The position numbers were made by a program, and so were the translations under genes. From an uncultured Eubacteriales bacterium (GTDB lineage Bacteria > Bacillota > Clostridia > Christensenellales > Aristaeellaceae), in assembly GCA_900316415.1 (NCBI GenBank), contig ONCV01000012.1:44310-108309 (forward strand): a stretch of 64,000 nucleotides of DNA, in the 5' to 3' direction. Below, piece after piece: positions 35,107-44,495 of the stretch (position 1 is the first letter of the stretch; each line of letters opens with the position of its first letter). Under the pieces are notes generated by a model, which did not search any database, was not told where the DNA came from, and saw nothing but the letters and a program-made list of their open reading frames with translations.

Positions 35107-36861
35107 TTACGGCTCAAACTGAGCATGGTACAGCTTCGCATAGGCGCCTCCCCGGGCCAGCAGGGAGTCGTGGGTGCCCTGCTCGACCACCTTTCCCGCG
35201 TTCATCACCAGGATCAGATCCGCGTTTCGGATGGTGGAGAGGCGATGCGCCACGATGAAGGAGGTCCGGCCGGCCATCATGGCGGTGAAGGCCTTCTGGA
35301 TGCGCTGCTCGGTCATGATATCGATCGAGGAGGTGGCCTCGTCCAGAATCAGCACCGGGGGAAGGGCCAGCATGACCCGGGCGATGCAGAGCAGCTGCTG
35401 CTGCCCCTGGGACAGGGAGCCGCCGGCCTCGCCGATCCGGGTATCGTAGCCTTCGGGCAGGCGCCGGATAAAGGAATGGGCATGGGCGGCCTTCGCGGCG
35501 GCAATGATTTCCGCCTCCTCCGCCTCCGGACGGGAGAAGGCGATGATCTCCCGGATCGTGCCGGCGGGCAGCCAGGTATCCTGCAGCACCATGCCGATCC
35601 GGGAGCGGAGGGACGCCCGGGTCATGTCCCGGGTCTCCACCCCGTCTAGCAGGATCCGGCCCGCGTCCACGTCGTAGAAGCGCATCAGCAGGTTGATCAG
35701 GGTGGTTTTCCCGCAGCCGGTGGGCCCGACGATGGCGATGCGCTGCCCCGGCGCGGCATGCAGGGAAAGATGCTCGATGAGCGGACGGGCGGGATCATAG
35801 GAGAAGGAAACGTCCTCCATGACGAAATCCCCGTCCGGATGGGCCGGCTCTTCCGGCCGGACCGGATCCGGCGTCATGGGGGGCTCATCCATCATCTCAA
35901 AGATCCGGCCGGCGCAGGCCAGGGCATTTTCCAGCTCCGTCACCACGCCGGAAATCTCATTGAAGGGCTTGGTATACTGGTTGGCATAGGACAGGAAGGA
36001 GGTGAGGGTGCCGATCGTCAGGCCGCCGGCGAGCACCGTGAAGCCCCCGGCGGCGGCTACCGCCGCATAGACCACGGAGTTGATGAAACGGGTGCAGGGA
36101 TTCACCAGGGAGGAAAAGAAGGTGGCCTTCAGGGAGCAGTCCTGCAGGCGGCTGTTGATCTCATCGTACCGGGCGATGGTGGCCTCCCCGTGGGAGAAAG
36201 CCTGAATCAGCTTCAGGTCGCCCACCGCCTCATTCAGCACGGCGGTCTGCTCGCCCCGGGTCACGGACTGCAGGCGGAACATCTCATAGGTATGGGTGGC
36301 GATAAACCGGGCCACAAAGAGGGACAGGGGGGTCAGGACCACGACCGCCAGGGTGATCAGCGGGGAGAGGGTCAGCATGAAGATCAGCGTGCCCAGAATG
36401 GTGACGATGCCGGTGAAAAGCTGGGTGAAGCCCAGCAGCAGCCCGTCGGCGAAGGTGTCCACATCCGCGATCATCCGGGACAGAATATCCCCGGAGGAGT
36501 GGGCGTCCAGATACTTCAGGGGCAGGGTGTGCAGATGCTCAAAGGCATCCTGCCGGAGGGACTGCACCGTCCGGAAGGTGATCCGGTTGTTCAGCACCCC
36601 GCCGAGCCACTGCAGCAGCGCGGTGGCGCCGACGCAGATCCCGACGGTCAGCAGCACGTTCGTCAGCAGCCCGAAATCGACCCGCCCCGCGCCGACCATG
36701 GCATCGATGGCACGCCCGATCAGGATGGGAACGTACAGGGTCAGGGCGACGGACAGCAGGCTGAGCAGCAGGTTCAGGCCGATGAATCCCATCTGGGGCC
36801 GAATATAACGCAGCACCCGGCGGAGGGTCTTCTTCTGGAAGGTACGGTTTTTCTCAGCCAT
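35107..36861 (-). CDS. Heterodimeric ABC exporter, subunit with canonical ATPase site
   Basis: A 584-residue half-transporter: six membrane helices in residues 1-320, then a nucleotide-binding domain with Walker A GPTGCGKTT, signature SLSQGQQQL, Walker B LILDEATSSID with the catalytic glutamate, and the switch VAHRLS. It partners the gene just upstream, with which it overlaps by eight bases. Such pairs export drugs, lipids or peptides. No substrate clue is present. The gene is followed 70 bp later by aguA. Confidence 0.92.
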   Translation of the reverse strand: MAEKNRTFQKKTLRRVLRYIRPQMGFIGLNLLLSLLSVALTLYVPILIGRAIDAMVGAGRVDFGLLTNVLLTVGICVGATALLQWLGGVLNNRITFRTVQSLRQDAFEHLHTLPLKYLDAHSSGDILSRMIADVDTFADGLLLGFTQLFTGIVTILGTLIFMLTLSPLITLAVVVLTPLSLFVARFIATHTYEMFRLQSVTRGEQTAVLNEAVGDLKLIQAFSHGEATIARYDEINSRLQDCSLKATFFSSLVNPCTRFINSVVYAAVAAAGGFTVLAGGLTIGTLTSFLSYANQYTKPFNEISGVVTELENALACAGRIFEMMDEPPMTPDPVRPEEPAHPDGDFVMEDVSFSYDPARPLIEHLSLHAAPGQRIAIVGPTGCGKTTLINLLMRFYDVDAGRILLDGVETRDMTRASLRSRIGMVLQDTWLPAGTIREIIAFSRPEAEEAEIIAAAKAAHAHSFIRRLPEGYDTRIGEAGGSLSQGQQQLLCIARVMLALPPVLILDEATSSIDIMTEQRIQKAFTAMMAGRTSFIVAHRLSTIRNADLILVMNAGKVVEQGTHDSLLARGGAYAKLYHAQFEP

Positions 36862-38584
36862 GGACGGACTCCTCCTTTCCGGCGGAAGCCTCGTGAATCT
36901 CCCGGTAAACCGGACAGGAAGCCAGCAGCTCCGCGTGGGTTCCCTGGCCCACGCAAAGCCCGTCCTCCAGCACGAGAATCCGATCCGCGAAGCGGACGGA
37001 GGAGGTCCGCTGGGAAACGATGAAGGTCAGCGGCGGATTGTCCATCTCCCGCAGGGCGCGCCGCAGGGCCGCGTCCGTGGCATAATCCAGCGCGGAAGCG
37101 CTGTCGTCCAGAATCAGGATCGCCGGCCGGCGCACCAGGGCCCGGGCGATGGTCAGGCGCTGCCGCTGGCCGCCGGAGAAATTCCTTCCGCCCTGCTGCA
37201 CCGGCTCCTCCAGCCCCGCCGGCTTGCCCCGGACAATCTCGGCGGCCTGCGCGATTTCCAGCGCGTTCCACAGATCCTGATCCGTGGCCTCCGGATTGCC
37301 CCAGAGCAGATTGGAACGGATCGTGCCCTGGAAGAGGGCGGCGCGCTGGGGCACGACGCCGATGGCCTGCCGCAGGGAGGCGATTTTCAGATCCCGGATC
37401 GGGGTGTCTCCGAAGAGAATCTCGCCCGAGGTATGGTCATAGAAGCGCGGAATCAGGTTCACCAGCGTGGATTTTCCCGAGCCGGTTCCCCCGATGATGC
37501 CGATGGTCTGCCCGGGGAGGGCGGTGAAGGAGATGTGCTCCAGCGCCGCGTCGCCGGAGGCATAATAGGCGATGCCCACATCCCGGAAGGTCAGGGAGGA
37601 CAGATCCGCCGGAGTGATTTCCCGGGTCCCGTCCTGCTGGGAGGGGGAGACTTCCAGGAGTTCCGATACCCGGCGGGCGCAGGCCGCGGACTTGGTCAGC
37701 GTGACGATCAGGTTCGCCAGCTTGACCAGTTCCACCAGGATCTGGGACATGTAGTTGTACAGGGCGATGACCTGCCCCTGGGTCAGGCTGCCGGCGTTCA
37801 CCCGGACCGCGCCGGAGCGGAGAAGCAGCACGATGGCAAGATTCAGGGCCACATAGGTGAGGGGATTCAGCGCCGCGGTGAACCGTCCGGCGTGCAGATG
37901 GGCGCGGGTCAGAACCCGGTTCAGCCGGTCGAACCGCGCCGTTTCCCCGGCTTCCCGGCGGAAGGCCCGCACGACCCGGACGCCCGAAAGGTTTTCCCGG
38001 GTGACCGCGGAAACCGCGTCCGTGTCCGTGCGGATCTGCCGCTGCATGGGCATGGTGCCCAGAATGATGCCGAAAACGATCAGAAACAGCACGGCGATCA
38101 CGCCCACGAAGATGAGGGCCAGCCTGCCGTCAATGGTAAAGGCCATGATCATGGCCCCGAAGACCACGAAGGGGGAGCGGAGAAGGAGCCGGAGCCCCAG
38201 ATTGACCCCGGTCTGCACCTGGTTGATGTCCCCGGTCAGCCGGGTGACCAGCGTCGCGGAGCCAAGCCGGTCCAGATCCGCGAAGGACAGGGAGTGAATA
38301 TGGGAAAAAACGGCATGCCGCAGGGAAGTGGAAAACCCGATGGCGGCCCGGGCCGCGAAATACTGCGCGGTGACGGAGGCGGCCAGGCCCACCAGGGCCA
38401 GCGCGGCCAGCAGAGCGCCGCAGCGAAGCACCGCCCCGCCGTCCCCGGAGGGAATGGCCCGGTCCACCAGCTGCGCGATAATCAGCGGAACGATGAGCTC
38501 CAGCAGGGCCTCCAGCAGCTTGAACAGCGGCCCCAGAACGCATTCCTTCCGATAGGGGGTCATCCAGGCAACAAGACGCTTCAT
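36854..38584 (-). CDS. Heterodimeric ABC exporter, subunit with degenerate ATPase site
   Basis: A 576-residue half-transporter with an N-terminal six-helix domain (RLVAWMTPYRKECVLGP start) and a nucleotide-binding domain: Walker A GGTGSGKST, signature FSGGQRQRLTI, Walker B ILILDDSASALD. The residue after the Walker B aspartate is Asp instead of the catalytic Glu, the substitution expected of the non-hydrolysing site in heterodimers such as TM287/288 and BmrCD; the switch is also altered (VSQRTS). First gene of the pair, started at ATG 38584 with CAGGAG upstream, divergent from uxaC. Confidence 0.92.
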   Translation of the reverse strand: MKRLVAWMTPYRKECVLGPLFKLLEALLELIVPLIIAQLVDRAIPSGDGGAVLRCGALLAALALVGLAASVTAQYFAARAAIGFSTSLRHAVFSHIHSLSFADLDRLGSATLVTRLTGDINQVQTGVNLGLRLLLRSPFVVFGAMIMAFTIDGRLALIFVGVIAVLFLIVFGIILGTMPMQRQIRTDTDAVSAVTRENLSGVRVVRAFRREAGETARFDRLNRVLTRAHLHAGRFTAALNPLTYVALNLAIVLLLRSGAVRVNAGSLTQGQVIALYNYMSQILVELVKLANLIVTLTKSAACARRVSELLEVSPSQQDGTREITPADLSSLTFRDVGIAYYASGDAALEHISFTALPGQTIGIIGGTGSGKSTLVNLIPRFYDHTSGEILFGDTPIRDLKIASLRQAIGVVPQRAALFQGTIRSNLLWGNPEATDQDLWNALEIAQAAEIVRGKPAGLEEPVQQGGRNFSGGQRQRLTIARALVRRPAILILDDSASALDYATDAALRRALREMDNPPLTFIVSQRTSSVRFADRILVLEDGLCVGQGTHAELLASCPVYREIHEASAGKEESVHG

Positions 38585-38740
38585 TTCCGAACTCCTGTCA
38601 GCAGAATCTTTCCTATTTTACCATAAACCGGAGAAGGTGGGAAGAGAAAGAAATTCTTTTGTTCCCCACTGTACAGGACGGGAAAAATATGGTTAAATAG
38701 GGACATGCCGAACGCGCATGACAGAAACGGAGGAACGAAG

Positions 38741-40156
38741 ATGAAAGCATTTCTGGACCGGGATTTTCTGCTGAATACCGAAACGGCGAAGACGCTTTAT
38801 CACGAAGCGGCTGAAAGCTGCCCCATCATTGATTATCACTGCCACCTGAGCCCCCGGGAGATCTATGAGGATATCCGGTATGAGAACATCACCCAGGTCT
38901 GGCTGGGCGGGGATCACTACAAGTGGCGCCTGATGCGGTCCGCCGGCGTGCCGGAAAAGTATATCACCGGCGACGCTTCGGACTACGAGAAGTTCGAAAA
39001 ATACGCGGAGGTGCTCGGCCGGGCCATCGGCAATCCCCTGCATCACTGGAGCCACCTGGAGCTGCGCCGCTTCTTCGGCTATGAGGGCATCCTGAACCGG
39101 GACACCGCGCCGGAAGTCTGGAAGATCGCCAACGCGAAGCTGCAGAGCGAGGGATACACCAGCCGGGGCCTGATCCGCATGAGCAACGTGGACACCATCT
39201 GCACCACCGACGATCCGGTGGACAACCTGGAATGGCATGAGAAGATGGACGCCGACAAGACCTTTGAGGTCACCGTGCTGCCCGCCTGGCGCCCGGACAA
39301 GGCCATGAACCTGGAGAAGGAAACCTACACGGACTATCTTGCCCAGCTGGAAAAGGCCGCCGGAAGGAAGATCGGCACCTTTGAGGACCTGAAGAAGGCG
39401 CTGCACGCCCGGCTGGATTTCTTTGCCGCCCACGGCTGCACCCTGAGCGACCATGCCCTGAACTACGTGATGTACGCCCCGGCGGAGCCGGAAGAGGTGG
39501 AGCGGATCTTCGCCGCCCGCCTGTCGGGAAAAATACCCTCTGCGGAGGAGGAAGCCGTCTTCAAGTTCGCCTTCATGACGGCCATGGCGAAGGAATACAT
39601 GGAGCGGAACTGGACCATGCAGCTGCATTACGGCTGCCGCCGGGACAATAACCCCATCATGTTCCGGAAGCTGGGGCCGGACACGGGCTTTGACTGCGTG
39701 GACAACACCGCGCCGTCCACTCAGACGGCCGCCTTCCTGGGCTTCCTGGAGGAGAAGGGCTGCCTGCCCCGGACCATCCTGTACTCCCTGAATACCAACG
39801 ACAACGCCGCCATCGATACCATCCTGGGCTGCTTCCAGAACGATTCGGCCGTGGGCCGCATTCAGCACGGCTCCGCCTGGTGGTTCGATGATCATTTCGA
39901 CGGCATGGTGGATCAGCTCCGGTCCCTGGCCGCCCGGGGATACCTGGCCGGCTTCGTGGGCATGCTGACGGACAGCCGCAGCTTCCTGAGCTATCCCCGG
40001 CATGAATACTTCCGCCGCATCCTGTGCCGCGTGTTCGGCGAATGGGTGGAGCAGGGCTTCTATCCGGAGGACATGGAAACGCTGAAGCAGATCGTGAAGG
40101 ATATCAGCTATTACAACGCCCGGAATTATTTCAACTTCCGGAAGAAGGAGATCTGA
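38741..40156 (+). CDS. uxaC: Glucuronate isomerase
   Basis: Interconverts D-glucuronate and D-fructuronate (also galacturonate and tagaturonate), first intracellular step of uronate catabolism. The 471-residue protein has the amidohydrolase-like metal motif IIDYHCHLSP (His33, His35), WLGGDHYKWR, VDTICTTDDPVD, and later HYGCRRDNN and the NTND segment, all typical of UxaC. ATG 38741 is chosen for the GGAGG eight bases upstream. Its partner enzymes in the window are the GH67 glucuronidase and the UxuB-type reductase; kduD or uxuA were not seen. A terminator follows the gene. Confidence 0.95.
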   Translation: MKAFLDRDFLLNTETAKTLYHEAAESCPIIDYHCHLSPREIYEDIRYENITQVWLGGDHYKWRLMRSAGVPEKYITGDASDYEKFEKYAEVLGRAIGNPLHHWSHLELRRFFGYEGILNRDTAPEVWKIANAKLQSEGYTSRGLIRMSNVDTICTTDDPVDNLEWHEKMDADKTFEVTVLPAWRPDKAMNLEKETYTDYLAQLEKAAGRKIGTFEDLKKALHARLDFFAAHGCTLSDHALNYVMYAPAEPEEVERIFAARLSGKIPSAEEEAVFKFAFMTAMAKEYMERNWTMQLHYGCRRDNNPIMFRKLGPDTGFDCVDNTAPSTQTAAFLGFLEEKGCLPRTILYSLNTNDNAAIDTILGCFQNDSAVGRIQHGSAWWFDDHFDGMVDQLRSLAARGYLAGFVGMLTDSRSFLSYPRHEYFRRILCRVFGEWVEQGFYPEDMETLKQIVKDISYYNARNYFNFRKKEI

Positions 40157-40208
40157 CGGCAGGGGCGGAAAACCCCTCCGGAAAGGATCGAGCAGCATGC
40201 AGACCGCA

Positions 40209-40239
40209 GGACTGGAGCGCTGTCGCGCTCCGGTCTTTT
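40209..40239 (+). terminator. Intrinsic terminator after uxaC
   Basis: GACTGGAGCG pairs with CGCTCCGGTC (one G-U pair) around a short loop and is followed by TTTTG. Confidence 0.75.
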
Positions 40240-40294
40240 GAATTCAGATACCTTTGATAAAAAAATATTTTGCAAAAGATATTTTAAAAACCCA

Positions 40295-40323
40295 TTGACA
40301 TGGTATGTTTTGAATGCTAAGAT
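40295..40323 (+). promoter_or_regulatory. Sigma-A type promoter of the amino-acid ABC operon
   Basis: TTGACA (40295-40300), a 17-bp spacer and TAAGAT (40318-40323), preceded by an A/T-rich UP-like stretch. It lies 80 bp before the binding-protein start. Confidence 0.85.
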
Positions 40324-40402
40324 ACGCTTGTTCCGCGGTTCCGGAAGAAAAGCGGGTTTCTTCCGGCGGGAAGGACGATTCATTCGGGAGGGAATGAAGA
40401 AA

Positions 40403-41185
40403 ATGAAGAAAGCATTTGTGCTGATGCTGGCCCTGATGCTGGCGCTGGCCTCCGCCTCCGCCCTGGCGGAAGGGGATCTGCTGAGCCAGATTCAGGAAAA
40501 GGGCAAACTGGTGATCGCGACGGAAGGAAACTGGAGCCCCTGGACCTATCATGATGAGAACGATCAGCTGACAGGGTTTGACATCGAGGTCGGCGCGCTG
40601 ATCGCGAAGAGCCTGGGCGTGGAACCGGAGTACAGGGAGGCGGCGTGGGACGCGCTGCTGACGGGGGTGGACAGCCGGGTGTTCGACATCGTGTGCAACG
40701 GGGTGGATTACACGGAGGAGCGCGCGAAGAGCTATGCCTTCTCGGATCCCTATGTGTACACCGAGATTGTGCTCGTGGTCCGCAAGGACAATGAGGATAT
40801 TCATACCATGGAGGATCTGGCGGGAAAGAAAACCTCCAATTCGCCCAACTCCACCTATGCGGAGCGGGCCGAAGCCGCCGGAGCCGAGGTGGTCTATGTG
40901 GACACCCTGGGCGAAACCATGGCCATGCTGGAGCAGGGCCGGGTGGATGCCACGATCAACGCGAAGGGCTCCGTGGATGACTATCTGGGCGAGCATCCGG
41001 ATGCGAACGTGAAGGTGGTGCTGACCGTTCCCGGTGATCCGGTCTGCTATCCCATGAAGAAGGGCGCGGAGAGCGACACGCTGGTGGCTGCCGTGAACGA
41101 GGCGCTGGCAAATGCCCGCGCGGACGGGACCCTGGCCGCGCTTTCCGAGAAGTATTTTGGCGCGGATCTGACGAATCCGCAGTAA
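40403..41185 (+). CDS. Polar amino-acid ABC transporter substrate-binding protein
   Basis: A 260-residue exported receptor of the family 3 solute-binding type. ATG 40403 is chosen because GGAGG (40388-40392) is ten bases upstream; ATG 40394 sits on top of that site. Signal peptide MKKAFVLMLALMLALASASA, cleavage near ALA-EG. Fold landmarks: ATEGNWSPWTYHDENDQLTGFDIEVG (in pieces), FDIVCNGVDYTEERA and YPMKKG. Ligand-binding Asp and Arg positions resemble cystine/polar amino-acid receptors, but the ligand cannot be set. First gene of a three-gene importer. Confidence 0.9.
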   Translation: MKKAFVLMLALMLALASASALAEGDLLSQIQEKGKLVIATEGNWSPWTYHDENDQLTGFDIEVGALIAKSLGVEPEYREAAWDALLTGVDSRVFDIVCNGVDYTEERAKSYAFSDPYVYTEIVLVVRKDNEDIHTMEDLAGKKTSNSPNSTYAERAEAAGAEVVYVDTLGETMAMLEQGRVDATINAKGSVDDYLGEHPDANVKVVLTVPGDPVCYPMKKGAESDTLVAAVNEALANARADGTLAALSEKYFGADLTNPQ

Positions 41186-41304
41186 AGCGGGAGCAAAAAT
41201 CATTCCGGCCGCGGAGATGCCGCGGCCGGTTTCTGTGTGCGGAGGCGCGCCGGAAATGAAATCGGGCCACGGAGGCGGCCGTCCGGAAAGGTTGGAGAAA
41301 CGGC

Positions 41305-41979
41305 ATGAATGAAAGACTATGGGGAATCCTGGTGGATTCCTTTCCCAAGCTGCTGGGCTACGGAATCCGCGTCACGATCCCGCTGACCGTGCTTTCTTTT
41401 GCCCTGGCGCTGGTGATCGCCCTGATCGTGGCGCTGATTCAGTATGCGCAGGTGAAGGTGCTGCGGCAGATCTGCCGTTTTTATATCTGGATCATCCGGG
41501 GAACCCCGCTGCTGGTTCAGCTGTACATCGTCTTCTTCGGCCTGCCCAGCGTCGGCGTAGTGCTGGAGGCCTTTCCCGCCGCGCTGCTGGTGCTGGGCTT
41601 CAACGAGGGCGCCTACATGGCGGAAACCATGCGCGGCGCGCTGGAGAGCGTGTCGACCGGACAGGTGGAGGCGGGCTACTGCGTGGGGATGAACTATCTG
41701 CAGATCATGATCCACGTGGTGCTGCCCCAGGCGTTCCGGACCGCCTTTCCCACGCTGGGAAACTCCATGATTTCCATGCTGAAGGAGACCTCCATGGCGG
41801 CCACCATCACGGTGATGGAGATGTTCCGGCAGGCCCAGGTCATCAACGGCCGGGTGTACGAGTCCCTGGGGCTGTACTGTGAGGTGGCGCTGATCTACCT
41901 GATCTTCTGCACCCTGCTCACCTGGATTCAGCGCCGGGGGGAAAAGAAGCTGGCCAGCTATGGAGGAAAACGGAAATGA
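41305..41979 (+). CDS. Amino-acid ABC transporter permease
   Basis: A 224-residue HisM/GlnP-type membrane subunit with about five helices. Motifs: RGTPLLVQLYIVFFGLP (residues about 66-82), GAYMAETMRGALESVSTGQVEAG, the ATPase-docking loop of this family, and NSMISMLKETSMA. It starts after GGAAAGGTTGGAG in a 119-bp gap from the receptor gene and overlaps the ATPase gene by four bases. Confidence 0.93.
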   Translation: MNERLWGILVDSFPKLLGYGIRVTIPLTVLSFALALVIALIVALIQYAQVKVLRQICRFYIWIIRGTPLLVQLYIVFFGLPSVGVVLEAFPAALLVLGFNEGAYMAETMRGALESVSTGQVEAGYCVGMNYLQIMIHVVLPQAFRTAFPTLGNSMISMLKETSMAATITVMEMFRQAQVINGRVYESLGLYCEVALIYLIFCTLLTWIQRRGEKKLASYGGKRK

Positions 41980-42722
41980 TGCTGGATATTCAGAACGTGC
42001 ACAAGCGGTTTCAGGATACGGAAGTGCTGCGGGGAATCGACCTGCAGGTCAGCAAGGGGGACGTCGTCGCGATTCTGGGCCCCAGCGGCTCGGGCAAGAC
42101 CACCTTTCTGCGCTGCCTGAACTATCTGGAGAGGGCGGACCAGGGCCGGATGATCTTCGACGGGGAGACCTTTGATCTGGCGGGAGCCACCCGGCAGGAG
42201 ATTGCCCGCCTTCGGAAGAAAACCGCCTTCGTGTTTCAGAATTACAATCTGTTCCAGAACAAGACCGTGCTGCAGAATGTGACCCTGGGGCTGACGGTGG
42301 GGAGCGGAATGCCCCGTGCCGAGGCGAAGGAGATCGGACAGGAGATGCTGCGGAAGGTGGGCATGGCGGACAAGCTGAACAGCTATCCCAGCGAACTGTC
42401 CGGAGGACAGCAGCAGCGGGTGGCCATCGCCCGGGGCCTCGCGACCCGGCCGGAAATCATCTATTTTGACGAGCCCACCAGCGCGCTGGATCCGGAGCTG
42501 ATCGGGGAGGTGCTTTCCGTCATGCGCCAGCTGGCCGAGGAGGGGATGACCATGCTGGTCGTGACCCATGAAATGACCTTTGCCCGGGATGTGTCCAGCA
42601 AGGTGATGTTCATGGAAGGCGGGAACGTCATCGAGAGCGCTCCCTCCGCGGAATTCTTCGCGCATCCGCAGCAGCAGCGGACCCGGGAGTTCATCCAGAA
42701 CATCCTGAACGCCGGACAGTGA
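41976..42722 (+). CDS. Amino-acid ABC transporter ATP-binding protein
   Basis: A 248-residue GlnQ/HisP-type ATPase: Walker A GPSGSGKTTF, Q-loop FVFQNYNLF, signature [11 protein letters not shown], Walker B IIYFDEPTSALD, switch VTHEM. The two consecutive ATGs at 41976 and 41979 are equivalent candidates; GGAGG lies about ten bases upstream. It ends the importer operon. Confidence 0.94.
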   Translation: MMLDIQNVHKRFQDTEVLRGIDLQVSKGDVVAILGPSGSGKTTFLRCLNYLERADQGRMIFDGETFDLAGATRQEIARLRKKTAFVFQNYNLFQNKTVLQNVTLGLTVGSGMPRAEAKEIGQEMLRKVGMADKLNSYPSELSGGQQQRVAIARGLATRPEIIYFDEPTSALDPELIGEVLSVMRQLAEEGMTMLVVTHEMTFARDVSSKVMFMEGGNVIESAPSAEFFAHPQQQRTREFIQNILNAGQ

Positions 42723-42770
42723 GCCGGCGCGGCCGGGAGGGGCAGCCGGCAGAATTCGGATAAAATCTGA

Positions 42771-42800
42771 TTGACTTTTCCACTGAAAAAAAGGTATAAT
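42771..42800 (+). promoter_or_regulatory. Sigma-A type promoter of the mgtE transcription unit
   Basis: TTGACT (42771-42776), an 18-bp spacer and a perfect TATAAT (42795-42800). Transcription would start near 42807 and include a roughly 290-nt leader before mgtE. Confidence 0.85.
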
Positions 42801-42841
42801 TTCTCCAGCCGATGGGTTTTCCATTGGAACGAAAAAATGAA

Positions 42842-42982
42842 GGAGGGAACGTCATGGACGCTGGGAGTAGCAGCGGCGTACCGGTCGGGCGAAGACGGCG
42901 GAACCGGAACGGAATGACGTTCCTGTTCCCTGTGTAAAAGCCTTGCTGAAGTGAATCATGATCAGGCGGGGGCTTCTTTTTT
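42842..42982 (+). ncRNA. Structured mgtE leader, candidate attenuator or riboswitch
   Basis: GGAACGTCAT (42846-42855) pairs perfectly with ATGACGTTCC (42914-42923). Inside, CGCTG pairs with CAGCG (42859-42863/42871-42875) and CCGGT with ACCGG (42881-42885/42903-42907), giving a three-way junction. A weaker G-U-rich hairpin ending in a T-tract follows (42938-42982), looking like an intrinsic terminator. It does not match the M-box consensus that I know. A leader peptide frame runs through the junction. The arrangement suggests Mg2+- or translation-dependent control of mgtE. Confidence 0.5.
42854..42937 (+). CDS. Putative 27-residue leader peptide of mgtE
   Basis: ATG 42854 follows GAAGGAGGG at good spacing and reads MDAGSSSGVPVGRRRRNRNG plus MTFLFPV, then TAA immediately before the terminator-like hairpin. 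The ribosome site and start codon lie in the left arm of the 10-bp stem, so translation would open the structure. Four consecutive arginine codons lie mid-frame. No homologue is recognised; it could be fortuitous. Confidence 0.4.
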   Translation: MDAGSSSGVPVGRRRRNRNGMTFLFPV

Positions 42983-43096
42983 GTGCGCCCGCTGACCATG
43001 CATTTGCGGATCTGACCGTGAGCCGGCTTCCCAATCCCCGCGAACGCGGGGCCAGCTTTCCTGCGGGAAAGCATCATGATGAAGGAGGAAGTTGAC

Positions 43097-44479
43097 ATGG
43101 CAGAGCATAATGTAACGGTGGAAAACACCCTGCAGGTTCTCCTTTCTGAAAAGAAATACACAACGATCCGGGACATTCTGATCACGATGAACCCGGCGGA
43201 TATCGCGGCGGTGTTCAACGGGCTTTCCCCGGAGCAGCTGCCGCTTCTGTTCCGGCTGCTGCCGAAGGAACTGGCCGCCGAAAGCTTCGTGGAGATGGAG
43301 CCCGAGGAGCAGGAAGCCCTGATCCGGGGCATCAGCGACAGCGAGCTGAAGCAGGTCATGGACGAGCTGTACGTGGACGACGCGGTGGACATCGTCGAGG
43401 AGATGCCCGCCAACGTGGTGCAGCGGATCCTGGCCCAGAGCGATCCGCAGATGCGGAAGGAAATCAACGAGATCCTGCAGTATCCGGAAAACTCCGCCGG
43501 TTCGGTGATGACGACGGAATACGTGAGCCTGAATCCGAACATGACCGTGGGGGATGCGATTCTCCGCATCCGCCAGACCGGCGTGGACAAGGAAACCATC
43601 TACACCTGCTATGTGCTGAAGAACCGGCTGCTCATCGGGACGGTGACGGTCAAGGATCTGCTGCTGGCCCCGAGCGATATGCAGACCATTGACAGCGTCA
43701 TGGATTCCGGCGGCAACCTGATCACGGTAACCACCCATACGGACCAGGAAGAAGTGGCCCGGATGATGAGCAAATACAACCTGCTGGCAATCCCGGTCGT
43801 GGACGGGGACAGCCGGATGGTCGGAATCGTCACCTTCGATGACGCCATGGACGTTATGGAGGATGAGACCACCGAGGACATGGAGATCATGGCCGGTATG
43901 ACGCCGAGCGACAAGACCTATCTCCGTTCCTCTCCCTGGGACCTGTTCAGACACCGGATTCCCTGGCTGGCCCTGCTGATGGTTTCCGCGACCTTCACCG
44001 GGCTGATCATCACCAGCTTTGAGGAGGCGCTGGCGGCCCAGGTGGCGCTGACCGCCTTTATCCCGATGCTGATGGACACGGGCGGAAACTCCGGCTCCCA
44101 GAGCTCGGTGACGATCATCCGTGCCCTGAGCCTGAACGAGCTGGAATTCCGGGACCTGCCCAAGGTCATCTGGAAGGAAGTCCGGACCGCCGTGCTGTGC
44201 GGCGCGGCGCTGGCGGTGCTCTGCTTCGGGAAGATCATGCTGGTGGACCGGCTGCTGCTGGGCAAAGGCGAGGTGACGGTTGTGGTGGCTGCCGTGGTCT
44301 GCCTGACGATGGCGGTGACCATCCTCTGCGCGAAGATCGTGGGCTGCAGCCTGCCCATGCTGGCGAAGAAGCTGGGCTTCGATCCGGCGGTCATGGCCAG
44401 CCCGTTCATCACGACCATTGTCGACGCCCTGAGCCTGCTGGTGTATTTCGGCATCGCCAAGGCGCTGCTGCATCTGTAA
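43097..44479 (+). CDS. mgtE: Magnesium transporter MgtE
   Basis: A 460-residue Mg2+ channel. The N-terminal cytoplasmic helical domain (residues 1-125; MNPADIAAVFNGLSPEQLPLLFRLLPKE in pieces) leads to two CBS domains (about 130-250; NSAGSVMTTEYVSL, VVDGDSRMVGIVTFDDAMDV) that sense Mg2+, then five membrane helices with the pore motif PMLMDTGGNSGSQSS (about 325-340). ATG 43097 is chosen for the GGAGG nine bases upstream; an ATG seven codons earlier sits on that site. Expression is probably governed by the structured leader upstream. The next gene follows after 16 bp. Confidence 0.95.
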   Translation: MAEHNVTVENTLQVLLSEKKYTTIRDILITMNPADIAAVFNGLSPEQLPLLFRLLPKELAAESFVEMEPEEQEALIRGISDSELKQVMDELYVDDAVDIVEEMPANVVQRILAQSDPQMRKEINEILQYPENSAGSVMTTEYVSLNPNMTVGDAILRIRQTGVDKETIYTCYVLKNRLLIGTVTVKDLLLAPSDMQTIDSVMDSGGNLITVTTHTDQEEVARMMSKYNLLAIPVVDGDSRMVGIVTFDDAMDVMEDETTEDMEIMAGMTPSDKTYLRSSPWDLFRHRIPWLALLMVSATFTGLIITSFEEALAAQVALTAFIPMLMDTGGNSGSQSSVTIIRALSLNELEFRDLPKVIWKEVRTAVLCGAALAVLCFGKIMLVDRLLLGKGEVTVVVAAVVCLTMAVTILCAKIVGCSLPMLAKKLGFDPAVMASPFITTIVDALSLLVYFGIAKALLHL

Positions 44480-44495
44480 AACAGGAGGATCATTC

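Noticed and set aside
31398..35258. A 1286-codon open frame on the plus strand
   Set aside because: It lies opposite the M16C and GH67 genes, has Gly/Gln/Arg/His-rich composition without domains, and arises from GC-rich codon bias in the real minus-strand genes.
42800..43096. M-box (ykoK) magnesium riboswitch upstream of mgtE
   Set aside because: The conserved M-box core sequences that I know are absent and the leader folds differently; kept only as an unnamed structured leader.
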